22,188 bases of DNA from Baffinella frigidus (Eukaryota; Cryptophyceae; Cryptomonadales; Baffinellaceae). The DNA lies in contig MU647215.1 in NCBI GenBank assembly GCA_026770585.1, forward strand, positions 72,979 to 95,166. Reading direction: 5' to 3'. The translations under genes were made by a program, and so were the position numbers. Each line of letters opens with the position of its first letter. Position 1 is the first letter of the stretch. This document shows, one piece after another, positions 14,901-19,643 of the stretch. The notes beneath the pieces are model-generated. The model saw nothing but the letters and a program-made list of their open reading frames with translations. It searched no databases and had not been told where the DNA came from.

Positions 14901-16299
14901 GTTTGCTGCGTGCCGCAATGGCACAGGGCGGGGTGGCGGGTTGCAATTTGCGAGTTGCGGGTCTAGGGAGTTCCACAAACAGTCGTGGGGGTCTTCAGGG
15001 TATGGGGTGTGCTTTGCCTAGCCACGCTACGCTAGACCTGCCCGTGAGATCCGTGATCGCGAGCTGCTGGGCATCTCTCAGCCCCCCCCCCCCTCCACCA
15101 CCACTGAACTGCTAGTGGGAAGTTTTTGCTCAAGTCAATCCCCATAAAACCCCTCCAACTATTGAGTAGATTGAGCGCCAAGCTGGCGTGTTGGGATCCT
15201 GAAGTTGACAGTTTGCATGGGGGTTGACTTAAAATCATCTTCTCCCGTTGATTGCACAGTGTTCTCGTCAACCCTGCGTCTGCAGCGCCTCGAGGGTTCA
15301 AGGTTCAGGGTTCAAGGTTCAGGGTTCAGGATTCATGGTTGAGGGTTCACGATTCAGGGTTGAGGGTTGAGGTTTCTGGCACGCTCTCCTCGAGCGACAA
15401 AGTCACGCCCTCTTCCAAGCTCATCAGCTCGAAGGTCCTCAGGGCGATCGAAATGCGCGCACGAAGTCCAGGCGATTCAGCAACCGGAAATCAGGAGGGA
15501 TGGGAGAGCTGGATCGGAGGGTGGGGGGGGAACTCAAAGGAGAGGGCTCGGAGGCCCACCGTTAACCTTCTTGAACATCGCAAACATGGTCTCGAGGTAG
15601 GTGTGATCCAGGAACCAGATGGTGGGGTCCTTGTCGTCCTCCTCGAACGGCACGGCGAAGCTGTTGGTCACGTTCACCGTGTTGGCCGCCACGTACTGCC
15701 GGTGCGTCATGCTCGTTTTCAGATGCGTGGTTGCGCAGAAAATCCTGTAGAGCACCAGAGCCCTCGAACACAGTCGTGCAAGGTGCCTTGCGGTTCCTCT
15801 CGCCTACCACACCCCGCCACCCCTCGCTGCGAGGCAACTCCACCAGGTTCACCTCACAAGGGTCTCGTCACATGGCACGAGGGGTCGCAGGTTCAGAGTG
15901 TGACCATGAAACCTCACCGGCGATCCCTTCTTCCACCATCTCGCGTGGAAGCCTGCTCAAATCAAACACAGCCCAGCCCGGGCGGCGACGAGCAGGATCC
16001 GGCGGGCAGGATCAACAATTTGAAAATCCGGAGGGCACGGCACGGCGGAAAACGGGCGGCACCGCATTCTCGTGAGTGGTCGTCTTCCACGTGTCCCGCT
16101 CTCCCGCCACCTCCTTGGATCCGAGCAGCACCCCGACCACGCGTTTCTTTGTGTCCTTGGCCACACGCATGTAGTGGTCCGTGGCCGAGAGCAGCACCAG
16201 CGGGTGCACGATTGCTGTTGTGGGGATCGCCGCAGCCGGAGCCGCAGCGACCTTCCCTGCCGGCGCAACCGCCGGAGCGGTAGCAGTCTCCACTGCCAT
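5841..16299 (-). CDS. RPN8: 26S proteasome lid subunit Rpn8/PSMD7 (13 exons, complete)
   Basis: Non-catalytic subunit of the 19S regulatory particle lid; in known proteasomes it pairs with the deubiquitinase Rpn11 and supports its activity, in cytoplasm and nucleus. Coding exons in transcript order: 16299-16111, 15695-15560, 14676-14606, 14105-14049, 12532-12479, 11325-11215, 10237-10145, 9120-9023, 8255-8201, 7909-7868, 6877-6815, 6320-6270, 5912-5841. They sum to 1092 nt (363 residues plus TAG) with no phase conflict. The MPN domain covers roughly residues 30-165 ([66 protein letters not shown]). The JAMM metal motif HxH of Rpn11 is replaced by WYSTGP, as expected of an MPN-minus subunit. 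The C-terminal helical part (about 190-302) carries [27 protein letters not shown] and [10 protein letters not shown]. Extra features are an Ala/Pro-rich N-terminus and a Lys/Asp-rich tail ending KTKKK. Human and Arabidopsis homologues are about 324 and 308-310 residues. The start at 16299 has a good context (AAAATGG); the frame is open to in-frame ATGs at 16362 and 16422, so a longer N-terminus is possible. Confidence 0.95.
5913..6269 (-). repeat. Rpn8 intron 12: telomere-type heptamers from GT to AG
   Basis: The plus strand reads GGGTTTC, GGGTTTG, GGGTTTA and TTTATGG units from one exon edge to the other, with a few TTCAGGG variants and no unique segment. The coding strand therefore reads CCCTAAA-type. 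The donor (GTCTTAACCCC) and acceptor (CGAAACCCCAG) are themselves variants of the repeat. Confidence 0.9.
6270..6320 (-). CDS. RPN8: Rpn8 exon 12
   Basis: Residues 324-340: [17 protein letters not shown], a Lys/Asp-rich linker like the charged tail of animal Rpn8. Acceptor TGGAACAG|GACAAG, donor GACAAG|GTCTTAACC. A slightly longer exon from the AG 13 nt upstream would change phase, so the shorter form is preferred. Confidence 0.76.
6321..6814 (-). repeat. Rpn8 intron 11: GGTTTAT array plus unique island
   Basis: From about 6585 to 6780 the plus strand is a 7-bp array of GGTTTAT and TTTTATG units. From 6340 to 6580 the sequence is non-repetitive and GC-rich, with an open minus-strand frame (6286-6513) containing [18 protein letters not shown] and [17 protein letters not shown] do not recognise the frame; it could be a captured fragment of another gene. 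Confidence 0.7.
6815..6877 (-). CDS. RPN8: Rpn8 exon 11 (downstream copy of three)
   Basis: Residues 303-323: [11 protein letters not shown] then [10 protein letters not shown], an acidic/basic tail not conserved at sequence level in the family. Acceptor after a long CT/CA tract, CCCTTGCAG|ATCACC. The donor is less certain: GTCAAG|GTGTTC keeps phase 0, while AAGGAG|GTCAAG (6 nt shorter) also works. This copy carries the Lys-rich extension; two shorter copies lie upstream. Confidence 0.72.
7079..7111 (-). repeat. Rpn8 exon 11 copy 2 (in frame, splice sites possible)
   Basis: 33 nt encoding [11 protein letters not shown] after CCCTTGCAG, followed by GTCCCG. The length is a multiple of three and phase 0, so inclusion in mRNA would not break the frame. 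The match to exon 11 extends through the acceptor and pyrimidine tract. Confidence 0.8.
7303..7335 (-). repeat. Rpn8 exon 11 copy 3 (in frame, splice sites possible)
   Basis: 33 nt encoding [11 protein letters not shown], with the same CCCTTGCAG acceptor and GTCCCG following. It is 224 nt from copy 2, and copy 2 is 234 nt from exon 11, so this is a tandem repeat of exon edge plus pyrimidine tract. Confidence 0.8.
7361..7396 (-). repeat. Rpn8 exon 9 fragment (MLVIYI-like)
   Basis: The minus strand encodes [12 protein letters not shown], matching exon 9 MLVIYISSL followed by VRS of exon 10. It lies in intron 10, not directly next to exon 9. It may cross the exon 9/10 junction without intron 9, but the last bases blend into a CT repeat, so that is uncertain. 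Confidence 0.55.
7431..7649. mobile_element. 219-bp fold-back element with CCACTCGAG ends
   Basis: Imperfect inverted ends of about 33 bp (CCACTCGAG, then AGAGTGGCTATTTTAAA and its complement). An internal perfect-stem hairpin at 7501-7542 has TTGGTCACGT paired with ACGTGACCAA. It also carries an ACTACACAATT motif seen in the 11867, 12236 and 20001 elements. No coding capacity. Confidence 0.7.
7868..7909 (-). CDS. RPN8: Rpn8 exon 10
   Basis: Residues 289-302: [14 protein letters not shown]. Acceptor AAATCAG|GTGCGC, donor AACAAG|GTCTAAACC. The donor again merges into CCCTAAA-type sequence and lacks the usual A/G-A-G-T after GT. Confidence 0.93.
7910..8200 (-). repeat. Rpn8 intron 9: telomere-type heptamers from GT to AG
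   Basis: 291 nt consisting of TTTCGGG, TTTGGGG, TTTAGGG and TTCAGGG units on the plus strand, reaching within a few bases of both splice sites. No unique interior segment is visible. Confidence 0.9.
8201..8255 (-). CDS. RPN8: Rpn8 exon 9
   Basis: Residues 270-288: (R)[18 protein letters not shown], almost identical to plant Rpn8. Acceptor CCCAG|GTCATT, donor CTC|GTGCGAACCC. The donor runs straight into telomere-type repeats; GTGCG is repeated as the first bases of exon 10. Confidence 0.93.
8521..8585 (-). repeat. Rpn8 exon 8 donor-side copy A
   Basis: Coding strand has ACCTCAACGTCGAGGAGC then TCGTCCG|GTCC, identical to the end of exon 8 and keeping a GT donor. Upstream it degrades but is still alignable to ATGCAAGACATC. 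Frame is lost. Confidence 0.85.
8641..8659 (+). repeat. Inverted shard of Rpn8 exon 7
   Basis: CGAAGCTGGCGTCGCTCAA matches the coding strand of exon 7 (encoding AKLASLK) over 19 nt, but here it lies on the plus strand inside intron 8, so it is inverted relative to the gene. Confidence 0.6.
8832..8868 (-). repeat. Rpn8 exon 8 donor-side copy B
   Basis: Coding strand has CCTGAACGGCGAGGAGC then TCGTCCG|GTAAAT: the exon 8 end with two substitutions and a better donor (GTAAAT) than the real one (GTCAAA). Confidence 0.85.
9023..9120 (-). CDS. RPN8: Rpn8 exon 8
   Basis: Residues 238-269 plus two bases of codon 270: [20 protein letters not shown] then [12 protein letters not shown](R). Acceptor CCTGCAG|GTGCAC, donor GTCCG|GTCAAA. 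The split Arg codon is completed by the first G of exon 9. Confidence 0.94.
9547..9613. repeat. 25-bp minisatellite
   Basis: Two full and one partial unit of TGTGTGTGGAGGGG plus AAACAGTGCAC. Confidence 0.9.
9673..9803. mobile_element. Fold-back element with TACAGGGGTTACTCGAAAT ends
   Basis: Inverted ends TACAGGGGTTACTCGAAAT and ATTTCGAGTAA...GAGTAACCCCTGTA. Like the main CAGGGG family it is bounded by TA and has an inner CCTAGGACTAGCC and CTACTGTAGGACCCT core, but its end sequence is different after CAGGGGT. Confidence 0.8.
9949..10020 (-). repeat. Rpn8 exon 7 donor-side copy
   Basis: 72 nt nearly identical to the last 72 nt of exon 7, encoding [10 protein letters not shown], then [13 protein letters not shown], and followed by GTGCCT as donor. 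It is the longest and best kept echo and lies downstream of its parent in transcript direction. It has no acceptor. Confidence 0.92.
10145..10237 (-). CDS. RPN8: Rpn8 exon 7
   Basis: Residues 207-237: [18 protein letters not shown] then [13 protein letters not shown]. Acceptor CGTGCAG|GTGTCG, donor AAGCAG|GTGCAT. This exon has the most partial copies in the window: five on its acceptor side in intron 6, one on its donor side in intron 7, and one inverted shard in intron 8. Confidence 0.94.
10315..10353 (-). repeat. Rpn8 exon 7 copy 1 (degraded)
   Basis: Plus strand CCAGCTTCGCGGACATC then CCCTCCGCGAG, resembling the exon 7 sequence CCAGCTTCGCCGAAACCCG. The similarity continues into the flanking AGATGTAGGG, which also follows the real acceptor. 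Confidence 0.75.
10461..10506 (-). repeat. Rpn8 exon 7 copy 2 (internal part)
   Basis: Plus strand AGCCCCTTGAGCGACGCC then AGCTTCGCCGAG, matching the middle of exon 7 (coding for [14 protein letters not shown]). It retains neither splice site. Confidence 0.85.
10608..10648 (-). repeat. Rpn8 exon 7 acceptor-side copy 3
   Basis: Coding strand CTAG|GTGTCGACGCTCG, then the 5' half of exon 7 ([14 protein letters not shown]-like), keeping an AG acceptor at the same position as the parent. Confidence 0.88.
10827..10871 (-). repeat. Rpn8 exon 7 acceptor-side copy 4
   Basis: Coding strand CCTAG|GTGTCCACGCTCG, encoding [15 protein letters not shown]. Telomere-type repeats abut it on both sides; the AG comes from the CCCTAG repeat edge. 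Confidence 0.9.
10939..10980 (-). repeat. Rpn8 exon 7 acceptor-side copy 5
   Basis: Coding strand GGTGTCGACGCTCGCGG, then the 5' half of exon 7 ending CTGACGTC. The AG before GTG has become TTG, so the acceptor is lost. Telomere-like repeats lie on both sides. Confidence 0.87.
11215..11325 (-). CDS. RPN8: Rpn8 exon 6
   Basis: Residues 170-206: [17 protein letters not shown] then [20 protein letters not shown]. Acceptor GTAACAG|GACGGG, donor GCCACG|GTAGTG. It matches the end of the MPN domain and the start of the C-terminal helices in plant Rpn8 ([15 protein letters not shown]). Confidence 0.94.
11506..11579 (-). repeat. Rpn8 exon 6 acceptor-side copy
   Basis: Coding strand AATAACAG|GACGGGACCC, then sequence encoding [17 protein letters not shown] and AEEAEEIG, so reading frame and acceptor are kept. 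It stops before GVEHLLRD and has no donor. It lies upstream of its parent. Confidence 0.92.
11867..11997. mobile_element. 131-bp fold-back element, TCATCCGGG-type ends
   Basis: Inverted ends TCATCCGGGAACAAGTATTT... and their complement, continuing through TTCTTTTAAAA. The inner part has ACGAAATTTACTACACGA, GGACGTGACC and TGTGTAGTAATTTTCATTG. Confidence 0.88.
12236..12395. mobile_element. 160-bp fold-back element, TCATCCCGTCAGGTA ends
   Basis: Long inverted arms starting TCATCCCGTCAGGTA and including TGCACGAAATTTACCACACG paired with CGTGTAGTAAATTTCGTGCA. It shares the inner ACTACACG/GGACGTGAC-type core with the 11867 and 20001 elements. Confidence 0.88.
12479..12532 (-). CDS. RPN8: Rpn8 exon 5
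   Basis: Residues 152-169: [18 protein letters not shown]. Acceptor ATATCAG|GACGAG, donor CGCGAC|GTACGT. Plant Rpn8 has LGIPTKAYYAVEEV here. Several degraded copies of its 5' part lie upstream in intron 4. Confidence 0.93.
12588..12615 (-). repeat. Rpn8 exon 5 acceptor-side copy 1
   Basis: Coding strand TCGCAG|GACGAGCTAGGG, then ACCCCCACGGAGGCCTAG, matching [10 protein letters not shown] with changes. It is part of an approximately 87-bp tandem duplication with copy 2. Confidence 0.87.
12678..12697 (-). repeat. Rpn8 exon 5 acceptor-side copy 2
   Basis: Coding strand TGCAG|GACGACCCCCACGGAG, a shortened version of copy 1 in the repeated unit GGTTAGGTGCACAGAGGCTG etc. Confidence 0.82.
12776..12887. 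repeat. Three 36-39 bp tandem units with GTAGTAATTTTCG
   Basis: Units at 12776-12814, 12815-12851 and 12852-12887, each TTACTNCTAGTNTGATCC followed by AATTGTGTAGTAATTTTCG. The motif is the inner core of the 11867/12236/20001 elements, here multiplied in tandem. Confidence 0.9.
12902..12996 (-). repeat. Rpn8 exon 5 copy 3 (split)
   Basis: 12952-12996 on the coding strand reads CACAG|GACGAGGTGGGG, then ATCCCCACGGAAGCCTACG, encoding [13 protein letters not shown]. 12902-12921 carries the exon's other end, GCCATCGAGGAAGTGCGCG. The two halves are separated by a GAGGCTGAGGTAGGGG insertion. Confidence 0.85.
13406..13502. mobile_element. Small inverted-end element (CCTAAGTCAAC ends)
   Basis: CCTAAGTCAACTTTCCCCTGA at the left pairs imperfectly with TCAGGGGGAATTGACTTAGG at the right. 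A related pair of ends (TCAAGTCAATCCCCAT and ATGGGGGTTGACTTA) is at 15130-15231. Confidence 0.65.
13808..13851 (-). repeat. Rpn8 exon 4 donor-side copy
   Basis: Coding strand encodes [14 protein letters not shown] followed by GTTTGT as donor; one substitution changes the Asp of VIIDVQPK to His. It lies downstream of its parent. An AG (GTGTTAG|ATGTC) precedes it, but use as an exon would break phase. Confidence 0.92.
13871..14025. repeat. 31-bp minisatellite between exon 4 and its copy
   Basis: Five units of CACCNTATCTCGTCC plus TCCCAAGTGTGTCNAN. A partial unit on the right runs into the real exon 4 donor region and a partial unit on the left (13766-13795) into the copied donor region. Confidence 0.93.
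14049..14105 (-). CDS. RPN8: Rpn8 exon 4
   Basis: Residues 133-151: [19 protein letters not shown], the central MPN strand. Acceptor TTTTGCAG|GTGCTG, donor AAG|GTGTGT. A near-identical partial copy lies at 13808-13851 inside the following intron. Confidence 0.94.
14106..14605 (-). repeat. Rpn8 intron 3: 75-bp direct repeat and element relic
   Basis: 14124-14197 and 14441-14513 are diverged direct copies (AAAGGCC..CGATTTT..CCGTCTTTTTGCTGTCT..GGTGGGG..GTGCTTTGGTAAA). 14197-14230 is a relic of the CCACACAGCGG-end family. The rest is unassigned. Confidence 0.8.
14606..14676 (-). CDS. RPN8: Rpn8 exon 3
   Basis: Residues 109-132: [13 protein letters not shown] then DLEINE. Acceptor GTGCAG|CGCGGG, donor GAG|GTGAGT, the one clearly consensus-like donor in the gene. 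It contains the position where Rpn11-type MPN+ proteins have HxH; here it is S-T-G, so no zinc site. Confidence 0.94.
14677..15559 (-). repeat. Rpn8 intron 2: small element, GGGTTCA repeats, coding-like stretch
   Basis: 15130-15231 has inverted ends (TCAAGTCAATCCCCAT / ATGGGGGTTGACTTA). 15295-15372 is a TTCAGGG/TTGAGGG heptamer block. 15373-15480 on the minus strand is open and compositionally coding-like ([17 protein letters not shown]) but unrecognised. 14700-15129 is otherwise unassigned. Confidence 0.65.
15560..15695 (-). CDS. RPN8: Rpn8 exon 2
   Basis: Residues 64-108 plus the first base of codon 109. Acceptor GGCAG|TACGTG, donor AACG|GTGGGC. It encodes [17 protein letters not shown], then [19 protein letters not shown], all typical of Rpn8. 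The donor is set by phase: exon 3 opens with CG, completing an Ala codon at the conserved N-A-R/K position. Confidence 0.93.
15696..16110 (-). other. Rpn8 intron 1, no recognised content
   Basis: No telomere-like repeats or exon copies seen. Its donor flank GTGGCGG recurs as GTGGCGG three bases into exon 2. Confidence 0.7.
16111..16299 (-). CDS. RPN8: Rpn8 exon 1
   Basis: Residues 1-63. An Ala/Pro/Thr-rich leader of about 29 residues is followed by the conserved start of the MPN domain, [14 protein letters not shown] and [10 protein letters not shown]. The exon ends GAG|GTGGCG in phase 0. The leader is longer than in human, where the conserved VHPLVLL lies about ten residues from the start. 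Confidence 0.88.
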
Positions 16300-16576
16300 T
16301 TTGCAAGGTGGCGGGCAATTTGATATACGAAGAATCTGAATTTCATATACGTTATACATTTTGAGCCCCTCCACCTTCAAAATGGGCGTCGCTTTCGAAG
16401 CTCTGACCTGGGGAAATGGCAAATCTTCAGACTAGATTTGATGTACTTGGGAGAGGATGAAGGGGCGTGAGAGTGTCGGATTTCGAGTACCCGTCGGGGC
16501 GGAAGGTTCGGCAGGCGCTGCCACCGAACGGGGGGCGCTGGCACGGTGTGTGAGGGGCGTCTACCGTCGGTACCGA
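16300..16576. promoter_or_regulatory. Putative upstream region of Rpn8
   Basis: AT-rich segment (16318-16362) directly before the ATG and a GC-rich stretch further up. No TATA box or named motif can be assigned. The Rpn8 frame stays open through this AT-rich part, so some of it could be coding. Confidence 0.3.
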
Positions 16577-17095
16577 CCCCCTCAAGGGTCTTGTGCGGTC
16601 GCACGGCGCCGGTGCAAACCCCGTGCTGTGATATTTTCCATCTCCTCAGTGTCAGTGAAGGCTAACCAGTGAGGAGCGAACGAGAGATTTGTCACCCCTT
16701 TGTCCCGCGCGCTGTGATCGGTAGACGCGCCGAGCTTCTCGCGAACTGCCTGCGTCGGAGGGAGGGTCCGCATGCTGCAACTTGCTGTGGCAGCGCGATT
16801 CCTCAGAGCAGAGTCAGCCTCAAGCCAGCGAGCTCTTTTGTGCGATGTGCCCCCCCCCCAAGGGCCTTGGGGTCGCACGGCGCCAGCGGCGGCGCGAGCT
16901 GCATTCTGTGAGATTGGTTACCAGGTGCGCGTTTTGCTGGCCGCGCGCTGTGCTAGGCTTAGACCCGCCAGGCTGTGCTCGGTAGATGCGCCGAGCTTCT
17001 CGCCAACTAAATGCGTCGGAGGGCTTGCAACTTTCTGTGGCAGCGCGTGTACCTGGATCATTTTCAGCCTCACCTCAAACCAGCGAGCTCGGGTT
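16577..17095. repeat. About 270-bp tandem duplication in the intergenic region
   Basis: Two copies (about 16577-16840 and 16851-17095) share GGTCGCACGGCGCC, GCGCCGAGCTTCTCGC, TGCGTCGGAGGG, CTGTGGCAGCGCG and CAGCGAGCTC in the same order. They lie between the divergent Rpn8 start and the plus-strand open frame, so they may form or flank a shared promoter. Confidence 0.8.
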
Positions 17096-17102
17096 GTCAC
17101 TG

Positions 17103-17450
17103 ATGCGGTGTGACAAACTCCCTGCGGGGCAGGCAGGGCTCGAGGAAGCACTGGGGGAGATCGTGATGGATTTTGGGGGGCGGGAGGTCAGGATGGGGCG
17201 GCGCGTCGGGCCGACCGACGACACGCTGCAGCGGGTGCTGCCCTTAGTGCTAGAGCACCTGGGGTCTGACGAGGTGTGGCGGTGTTTCCTGGCGGTCAAG
17301 CCGTGGAGGGGACAGCTGGAATCGCGTGGCTTCTGCCACCGGACGTTCAAGCTGTGCTCGACTCTTGCCCAGGGCGGCACGCTCGAGCACCTCGCGCAAA
17401 ACGCGCTGCAGCGACTGGACACGAGCACTAGCGACGCCGAGCGAAATAAA
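17103..17450 (+). CDS. Partial gene, F-box-like first exon (tentative)
   Basis: An open plus-strand frame with coding-like composition. The part VLPLVLEHLGSDEVWRCF, LAVKPWRGQLESRGF, CHRTFKLC has the spacing of an F-box helix set (LP..VL.HL....WRCF.AVK.WR), which would bind Skp1 in an SCF ubiquitin ligase if real. Possible starts are ATG at 17103 or 17166. The frame has no clear end; a donor could lie near CCAA|GTGTCA (17458), where a tandem repeat array begins. Downstream exons were not identified. It is divergent from Rpn8. The assignment is from pattern only and could be wrong. Confidence 0.4.
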
Positions 17451-18297
17451 TCAGTCTTCCAAGTGTCACTTATTGCCACTTATTGGCACTTACTGAGAAT
17501 CTACTTTGGGAGCCTCATAACCTTGCATCCTTCAAGCCTCATAACCTTTTGCATCCTCAGCCCCCCATCCCCACCGCGCCCTTCCATTCCCGGCGCGCAC
17601 TATTCATTAAATCTGTCTTTCAAGTGGATCTACTTTGGAAGCCTCATAAGCTTGCATCCTTAAGGACTCATAACCTTGCATATTCAAAGCCTCATAACCT
17701 TGCATCCTCAGCCCACCATCCCCGCCGCACCACCCAATCCCAGTGCCCACTGTTCATTAAATGTGCCTTCTAAGTGAATCCACTTTGGAAGCCTCATAAG
17801 GTTGCATCCTTCAAGCCTCATAACCTTGCATCCTCAGCCCCCAACCCCCGCCGCGCCGCCCAATCCCAGTGCCCACTCTTCATTAATTTTTTTTCCAAGT
17901 GAATCCACTTTGGAAGCCTCACAAGCTTGCATCCTTACAGCCGCATAACCTTGCTTCCGTAAAGACTCATGACCTTGCATCCTCAGCCCACCACCCCCGC
18001 CGCTCCAACCAATCCCAGTGCCCACTGTTCATTAATTTGTTTTTTTAAATGATTCCACTTTGGAAGCCTCATAAGCTTGCATCCTTACAGCCTCATAACC
18101 TTGCATCCTCAGCCCCCCACCCCCGCCGCTCCGCCCAATCCCGGTGTCCACTGTTCATTAAATATGCCTTCTAAGTGAATCCACTTTGGAAGCCTCATAA
18201 GCTTGCATCCTTACAGCCTCATAATCTTGCTTCCGTAAAGACTCATAACCGTGCATCCTCAGCCCCCCATCCCCGCCGCTCCGCCCAATCCCGATGC
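17446..18297. repeat. Tandem array, period alternating about 148 and 127 bp
   Basis: Units marked by TTCATTAA then AAGTGAATCCACTTTGGAAG at about 17604, 17752, 17879, 18026 and 18154. Each includes subrepeats of AGCCTCATAACCTTGCATCC and a CCCAATCCC..GTGCCCACT segment. The first unit overlaps the end of the F-box-like frame (AAATAAATCAGTCTTCCAAG). Confidence 0.92.
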
Positions 18298-18310
18298 GCG
18301 CTGCGGTCGA

Positions 18311-18423
18311 GGAACGTCCATAGGAGCACAGATGATGTTTTGGACCCCTGGTGAGAGAGTGTGTGTGTGAGAGAGAGAGAGAGTGTGTGTGTGTGTGAGA
18401 GAGAGCGAGAGCGAGAGCGAGAG

Positions 18424-18467
<44 letters not shown>

Positions 18468-18500
18468 CGACAGAGAGAGAGAGACAGAGAGCGAGAGAGG

Positions 18501-18535
<35 letters not shown>

Positions 18536-18880
18536 AGACGTCTTCGAACCCTGCCAAGAGGGAAGCCCGGTCAAAGGTGGGAATGTAAGAGTCAAGTTGA
18601 TTCTCGCCTGGGAAACATGCCAAGATTCTAGGCCTTGGACGGATCGTCGATAGGAGCACCGATGACGTTTTGGGCCCCTGAAGTGAGTGTGTGTGTGAGA
18701 GAGAGAGAGAGTGTGTGTGTGAGAGAGAGAGGGAGAGAGAAAGATAGAGGGAGATAGAGAGATAGAGCGAGCGAGCGAGCGAGAGAGAGAGAGAGAGAGA
18801 GTGTGTCTGTGTCTGTGTGTCTGTGCGTGAGAGAGAGAGAGGAACATCCATAGGAGCACCGATGATGTTTTGGACCACTG
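18311..18880. repeat. Three 40-bp conserved blocks separated by GA/GT microsatellites
   Basis: Blocks 18311-18350, 18641-18680 and 18841-18880 read GGAACRTCCATAGGAGCACC then GATGATGTTTTGGACCCCTG. On the plus strand they precede GTGAGA/GTGAGT; on the minus strand they follow a CT/CA tract and CACCAG or CTTCAG, exactly the layout of Rpn8 exon 11 copies. 18530-18640 is non-repetitive and may be exonic on either strand (minus frame: FPGENQLDSYIPTFDRASLL). Strand and gene are undecided. Confidence 0.75.
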
Positions 18881-18896
18881 GTGAGAGAGAGGCCAG

Positions 18897-19133
18897 AGTT
18901 TAGGGTTCAGGTTTTAGGGTTTAGGGTTTAGGGTTTAGGGTTCAGGGTTTAGGGTGTAGGGTTCAAGGTTTAGGGTTTAGGGTTCAGGGTTTGGGGTTTA
19001 GGGTTGGGGGTTTAGGATTTAAGGTTTAGGGTTTAGGGATTAGGGTTCAGGGTTTAGGGTTTAGGGTTTAGGGTTTAGGGTTTAAGGTTTAGGGTTTAGG
19101 GTTTAGGGTTTGGGGTTTAGGGTTTAGGGTTTG
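18897..19133 (+). repeat. Interstitial telomere-like block (TTTAGGG)
   Basis: About 235 bp of mostly intact TTTAGGG with TTCAGGG and TTTGGGG variants, the cleanest such block in the window. Unique sequence continues beyond it, so it is not a chromosome end. Confidence 0.95.
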
Positions 19134-19293
19134 GACCTGCCCCATCTCGACGAGACGCGTTCCCTTCACCTGCCGAACCCAGAGAAATTGGTATGTTATT
19201 GCCACACTGTAGGTCCTTTAGGTTCTTTTGACTCCCACTAATGGCCTTCAGCAGACGAGGCAGGCGTATTAACGACCGCCCCTGATGTTGGGG

Positions 19294-19416
19294 AGGTCTT
19301 TTAGGTCCGTTAGGTTCTTCGAGCTCCCAACATAGGCGGACACCAGAACTGGTTCTGTAGAAAGGCCATGCTTCCCTTCGGATCACATCAAGCCCCCCTG
19401 TACAGAGGATCGCGCC
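19294..19416 (-). repeat. SINE-like family, form 2, copy e
   Basis: Reverse orientation: AGGTCCGTTAGGTTCTTCGA, GCTCCCAACATAGGCGGAC, GGATCACATCAAGCCCCCC. Confidence 0.86.
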
Positions 19417-19517
19417 ACCAGCGGCAGCACCGCACGTGCCCTACTTACTGTGCTACTTACCGTACCCCGGGTCGGCTGGTCACGAGCTGTTTCCGGATGG
19501 ATTCGATCTCCACCTCC

Positions 19518-19643
19518 TACAGGGGTACCTAGCCCATAAAAAACTGCCCCACCTCCCCTCTAGGACCACCGCAGGGCCCTAGGCATAGGCCTACTGTAGG
19601 GTCCTAGTAGGAGGCGCTTTCTTGTGAGCGAGGTACCCCTGTA
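19518..19643. mobile_element. Fold-back element, CAGGGGTACCTCG family, copy 10
   Basis: TACAGGGGTACCTAGCCCAT to GAGCGAGGTACCCCTGTA, between two 73-bp direct repeats (19447-19519 and 19647-19721). Confidence 0.92.

Noticed and set aside
15252-16283. Longest open frame (343 codons, plus strand)
   Set aside because: It lies antisense to Rpn8 exons 1 and 2 and has no protein-like motifs; it is a GC-rich shadow frame.
17446-18297. CRISPR array
   Set aside because: Units are long, contiguous and without unique spacers; the setting is eukaryotic.
18361-18631. Arg/Glu-rich open frames on the plus strand
   Set aside because: Translation of GA repeats, not a basic domain protein.
18530-18640. Protein kinase activation segment (plus frames resembling VRVKLI..LAWET and SSIGAPMTFWAPE)
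   Set aside because: The DFG motif is absent, a frameshift is needed, and the minus strand gives an equally plausible frame; not enough to call.
18897-19133. Chromosome end at the TTTAGGG block
   Set aside because: Unique sequence and dispersed elements continue on both sides; it is interstitial.
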